The notes below the pieces were generated by a model, which was not told the origin of the DNA, searched no databases, and was given only the letters and a program-made list of their open reading frames with translations. From Azolla caroliniana (taxonomy: Eukaryota; Polypodiophyta): DNA of 64,000 nucleotides. Below are positions 60,361 through 64,000 of this stretch, piece after piece. The DNA is taken from positions 5,456,001 through 5,520,000 of the forward strand of contig JBHGNT010000021.1 of assembly GCA_043228905.1 (NCBI GenBank). Reading direction: 5' to 3'. A program made the translations under genes and the position numbers. Every line of letters starts with the position of its first letter. Position 1 is the stretch's first letter.

Positions 60361-63300
60361 ATGAGATTGCTAGGAAGCAACATTTGGTGCTGTTTCAGAC
60401 CAACCCATGACGCTGATAACCTTCCCAATGCTCATCATGATCGCAACCAGAATCACAACACCCCAAATATCAGATTAGCCATAGCTCTCAGAAGACACTC
60501 TGCTATAGCTTTCATCACAGGTCTCAACACAAGTTGCTCCATCAAGGATGGGTATGGTGGTGGTGATCAAGAGGAAGCGCCGACTACCACGAACAATGAC
60601 GAAGAGGTGGATGGGAAAGACGATACAGAAGATGTCAGAGGAAGTTTCCATGAGGAGACAAAGAAGAGCCTTTGTTATAAGGAGAAGAAAAGGAGGAGGA
60701 GGAGGAGGAGGAGGAGGGTGAGAATTAAGGAAGGTGTGGGAGTGTTGATTTATCCATGGCTACTTCTCACCACTCATGCCATCGCTCCGTCCATCGCAGC
60801 AGTTGAGAATGCCGAAATTCAGTTAATGCAGCTTCGTCCTCGGACTAGTGGAAGTGGAGACATTGACATCGGCAAAGACACAGGGAATCCCGGCATCAAC
60901 CTCCTTCTCCGATGCAAATTCCTTCCTCACTTGTATGTTCATATAAACAAATTATATACAAATATCTCCTTCGCATCGTTCTGATATATGCTATGCTAAG
61001 ACTCACAACTTTATAATGATAAATAAAATATTAAGAATTTTCCACAAGCTCTGGAGTGAGCCAATGTGTTTGTTAATCAAAGGTTAGGTCCATATGTTTT
61101 TTTGACTATTACATTTTTCATTTCTTTTTTCTGGGTACACTGGATTGGTAAACATGATGCATAGGCCCTGGGTAGGGTGCATAGGCTATATGGGTAGGTG
61201 CCTAAGTTCAAAACCCTGACATAACTCCATAATGCATTCTTGCAATGATTCATAACATAGCCATTTGAATGCTGGCATAGCTCCTGAAGACATCTCATGT
61301 TGGACATCATAGACATCTTTTACATTTATGCCTGGGCATATAACTCCTAGAGACGTCTTGTCAAATTCATATTGCAGCCCATGGACTTTAAAAGAGTGTA
61401 TTTGATATATCTCAGAAGTTCATGTCATTCTTGATGACATTTAACATCTTCTACATTTGAGCTTCAGCATGGTTCCTTCAGATGTGAAATTTTGTGTTGT
61501 CTTCCCTTATAAGCATAATTTTGTATGTCCATGTGTCCTCTCAAATTGATGTTGTATCCTTGGATGACTGGTAGCTGGCATGATAGGTAGTCACAATTAG
61601 AACTGTCCTTTCTACGATGCAATGTCTTCAATGTGGCGCTTTTGTTAACTATAGTGGTCACTATAGGACCAACTGTATTTTCTTCATTTGTTGTCATTAA
61701 TAGCTGACATTATCGGTAGAATACAAGTTCCTCAATGTAGCCACAATTAGAACTATCCTTTCTGCAATGCAATATATTCGATGTGGTGCTCATTGGTCTA
61801 CATAACTTGTAGTCACCCTAGAATCATATTTTCTTCCTTCAACACCTCGCTTGCAGGCAATGTAAGCCTTCAATGTAGTAGGCATTGTGTGTAACAGAGT
61901 AATAACAAATAGGTGATAACATACTACGTTGGAACTGAACTTTACTTTGGTTCCTTTAGTCAATTCAGACTTCTCCCCCTATAGAAGGGTTTTAGTAAGG
62001 CAACACAGGGAATAATAGGAAATTAGAGCCAGATGCCACAGGAATCATTAATTCTGCTTTAAGAACACATTTGGTGAATGTATACCAATGTTCAAGCCTT
62101 TGCACTAAACCGAAAGTTGCGATGAGAGATGACTGACTGATAATTCGGATAGTTTTGTTTCATGTTTCACAGGTTTTTTGCAACAAATGTTGAGCTGAAT
62201 CTAACTGTGATAGCATGCGAGCACATGACACCAGAGATGCAACCCATGGGTCTGGACACATGCACCTTTGATCCTGAAACTGTTGAGGTGGGTGCCAAGG
62301 TCTACATCATGGGATACAATCTAAATGAAATCAGAAGTGAGAAATGCTCTGCAGGAGGCGGCCAACGTAGGCTCACAATTGGTTCTGGTCATGTGGTGAC
62401 CAGTGGCAGTACCCACATGGAGGTAGAGGCACGTGATGATTGGTGGGCCGAAGGGTCACCTGGCTTTGATGCTGAGGGTGCCTTTGCATTTCTTGTGACA
62501 GGGGGCAAATGCAAAAACCAGCGTGTTAGAATGCGCATTGTCACGCTCCCCACCATTCGCTCTTGGCTAGAGCCTGAATGGAAGGCATCCATAGCTTCCA
62601 ATTCCACACCCAACCCAAATCCTAATATTAGCATCAACCCTAATATCTCACACAGAGGCAGGTGTTCAGGGCGCCTGCATTCGTATACTCCACAGACATC
62701 TAAGATCAGGATTGCAGATGTTGAGATTTCTAACAAAAAGTCTTCTGATCCTGACCATGATTCTGACAACAGCCCTACCCCTAACAATAAGCAAAATCTT
62801 TACCCTGAGCATAACCTTAACCCAAACCCTGACCTTGATCCTAACCCCAACCCCAATCCCAACCCTGACGTTAACCTAAAGTGTAGCCTTAACTCAAACT
62901 CTAATCCAAACCCACAACCTAAGCTCAACAATAAACCTAATTCTAACCCTAACCATAACAATAGCTCTAAGCATAACCTTAATCCTATCCATAAAACTAA
63001 TGCTAGCTCCAACACTAACCCTAAGTATAGCCTTAATCTTAGCCCTCGGTTGCATCACAAGAGATTCCCACCCATTCCTGTACTTAAGAATATCTCTGGC
63101 ATTCATGTTGCAAATTCACCCCCGAAAGCTAGCCCAAAATTGCTTGTATCTGCTCGTAGCCTTAACCCTACCGCAAAGTTACCTTCAACAGCCACTCAAA
63201 CAAAATTTGCTAGGAACTCTAGTGGTATGTATCATTGTCATTGTCACCCATCAACTAAATCCCATGTTTGTTCAGAAGATCGCAGATCTGGTAGGCCCAC

Positions 63301-63373
63301 AAATTTGCATAAACAATGCCAAAGAGAAACTAAACCTTTCAGACAAAAATTGTCAGAACTACACAAAATTTAA
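60361..63373 (+). CDS. Plant trypsin-like peptidase-family protein with Asn-Pro-rich tail, 2 exons
   Basis: Exons are 60361-60932 and 62173-63373 (donor GTATGT, acceptor TTTCACAG, phase 2), giving 590 aa. The N-terminal 125 residues are acidic, then strongly basic (nine Arg at 111-119 from an AGG repeat). The trypsin-like fold follows: GVGVLIYPWLLLTTHA (His139), VELNLTVIAC (Asn200 where I would expect the catalytic Asp), DTCTFDPETVEVGAKVYIMG and WWAEGSPGFDAEGAFAFLV (Ser286). This resembles a plant-specific, poorly characterised trypsin-like family. With Asn in place of Asp, activity is doubtful. From about residue 330 to 480 the tail is rich in Asn-Pro dipeptides, and after that it is Ser/Lys-rich. 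Upstream ATGs close by make the exact start uncertain. It converges with a PPR gene 225 bp away. Confidence 0.75.
62600..63060 (+). repeat. Degenerate (AACCCT)n-like hexamer repeat within the coding exon
   Basis: Over about 460 bp the coding strand is dominated by in-frame 6-nt units of the type AACCCT, AACCCC, AATCCT and AACCTT (Asn-Pro or Asn-Leu). The least interrupted part is 62817-62870. The unit resembles telomere-like CCCTAA, but the strong 6-bp phase follows from the need to keep the frame. It explains the Asn-Pro tail. Confidence 0.75.
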
Positions 63374-63598
63374 TCACCCCCCTCCCTATTTTTGTGACAG
63401 TGTAATTAATATACCATTATTCTCATCAAGTCAATAAATGAAATATTTATCATTAAAATTCTGACATTTCGTTTTATTAAAAATTAACGCACAAGGAGAT
63501 ACTGGCATTAGCTTCGTCGACATGATGCCAACTCCCTCTACCAAATTTGCATGTGCATAAAAATGTTCTATATACAGCTATAAGGTGAAAGATTCATC
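63374..63598. other. Short convergent spacer
   Basis: 225 bp between the stops of the trypsin-like gene and the third PPR gene, including an AATAAATG poly(A)-signal-like sequence near 63433. Nothing else is seen. Confidence 0.5.
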
Positions 63599-64000
63599 TC
63601 ATTCAATTTCAACCACGTGTTTGAAGGCATATATCTCAAGATCTGCATCACACCATTTTTTACAAGAACCCAACATAGAAAGCCAAAGACCGGTATTGGG
63701 ACAAAAGGGGATTTTCAGGATCATTGCCTCTACTTTATCCAATTGACCTGCCCGTCCCAAAACATCAATAAAACATGCATAGTGGAGAATATTGGGTATG
63801 ATACCATAAACCTGGGCCATCACATGATAATATGTTTGTCCCTTCTCTATTAGACCTGCATGACTACAAGAATTCAAGATACTCAAAAAAGTGATTGGAT
63901 CTGGCTTATGGCCTTTTTGTATCATCATGTCAAAATAAGATGTGATATCTTCAATCTCTCCACATTGAGCATATGCAGAAATTAGAGCATTCCATGTGAA
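63599..64000 (-). CDS. C-terminal part of a third PPR protein, E subtype (runs off the right edge)
   Basis: The minus-strand frame enters at 64000 with FTWNALISAYAQCGEIEDI and continues MMIQKGHKPDPITFLSILNS, CSHAGLIEKGQTYYHVM, DVLGRAGQLDKVEAMILK and KHVVEIE, ending at TGA (63601-63599). This is the last S/P repeat and a shortened E-type region of a PLS-class PPR protein, with no DYW domain. It differs more from the other two PPR genes here (ISAYAQCGE and KHVVEIE rather than IAGYAQQG and the longer AMKVK end). The rest of the gene lies outside the window. Confidence 0.85.
   Translation of the reverse strand, partial: FTWNALISAYAQCGEIEDITSYFDMMIQKGHKPDPITFLSILNSCSHAGLIEKGQTYYHVMAQVYGIIPNILHYACFIDVLGRAGQLDKVEAMILKIPFCPNTGLWLSMLGSCKKWCDADLEIYAFKHVVEIE

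Overview
The window looks like nuclear DNA from a land plant, most likely a fern or another seed-free vascular plant. This is inferred from three PLS-class pentatricopeptide-repeat (PPR) loci with the near-identical repeat style common in ferns, split genes with ordinary GT-AG introns, an LRX cell-wall gene, an R2R3-MYB with the canonical 130-bp second exon, and long AT-rich stretches full of decayed transposons. No species-diagnostic sequence was found.

Layout. 1-6.1 kb is a transposon graveyard. It holds a decayed minus-strand Ty3/gypsy chromovirus (gag, zinc knuckle, protease and start of RT running off the left edge), its complete 355-bp LTR, and a second minus-strand integrase-chromodomain piece. 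Next to these lie inverted and tandemly duplicated LTR pieces, a minisatellite of about 50 bp, and a 473-bp solo LTR of another family that carries an array of heat-shock elements. 7.25-9.37 kb holds two related non-autonomous hAT-like elements with perfect 8-bp target duplications. 9.47-11.25 kb is a three-exon peroxisomal DHNA-CoA thioesterase gene ending in SKL. 12.49-14.79 kb is a two-exon PPR gene on the minus strand. 15.1-15.4 kb is a 63-bp minisatellite. 15.4-33 kb is a gene desert with LINE debris, degenerate repeats and microsatellites. 33.2-35.1 kb is an intronless LRX gene. 41-42.4 kb has a MAP-kinase pseudogene piece next to a PPR pseudogene piece. 43.9-45.9 kb is a second PPR gene. 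47.6-49.7 kb has more LINE debris. 53.6-59.65 kb is a three-exon R2R3-MYB whose 3.7-kb first intron holds LINE and SINE-like debris. 60.36-63.37 kb is a two-exon trypsin-like protein with an Asn-Pro repeat tail, converging on a third PPR gene that leaves the right edge.

The genes do not form one pathway. Individually they cover phylloquinone synthesis or peroxisomal CoA-ester hydrolysis, organelle RNA processing, wall assembly, transcription and a plant-specific trypsin-like family.

The most notable signals are in the transposons. In three copies of the chromovirus LTR sequence, an 11-nt motif at the expected transcription start, 32 bp from the TATA box, is exactly complementary to the stretch 2 nt downstream of an LTR end. 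This is the arrangement expected for Tf1/sushi-type self-primed reverse transcription rather than tRNA priming. The solo LTR has three perfect matches to the plant heat-shock element consensus just upstream of its TATA box. A 19-nt exact match to the SMART cDNA-synthesis oligonucleotide lies just upstream of the LRX start codon and needs checking as a possible assembly artefact.
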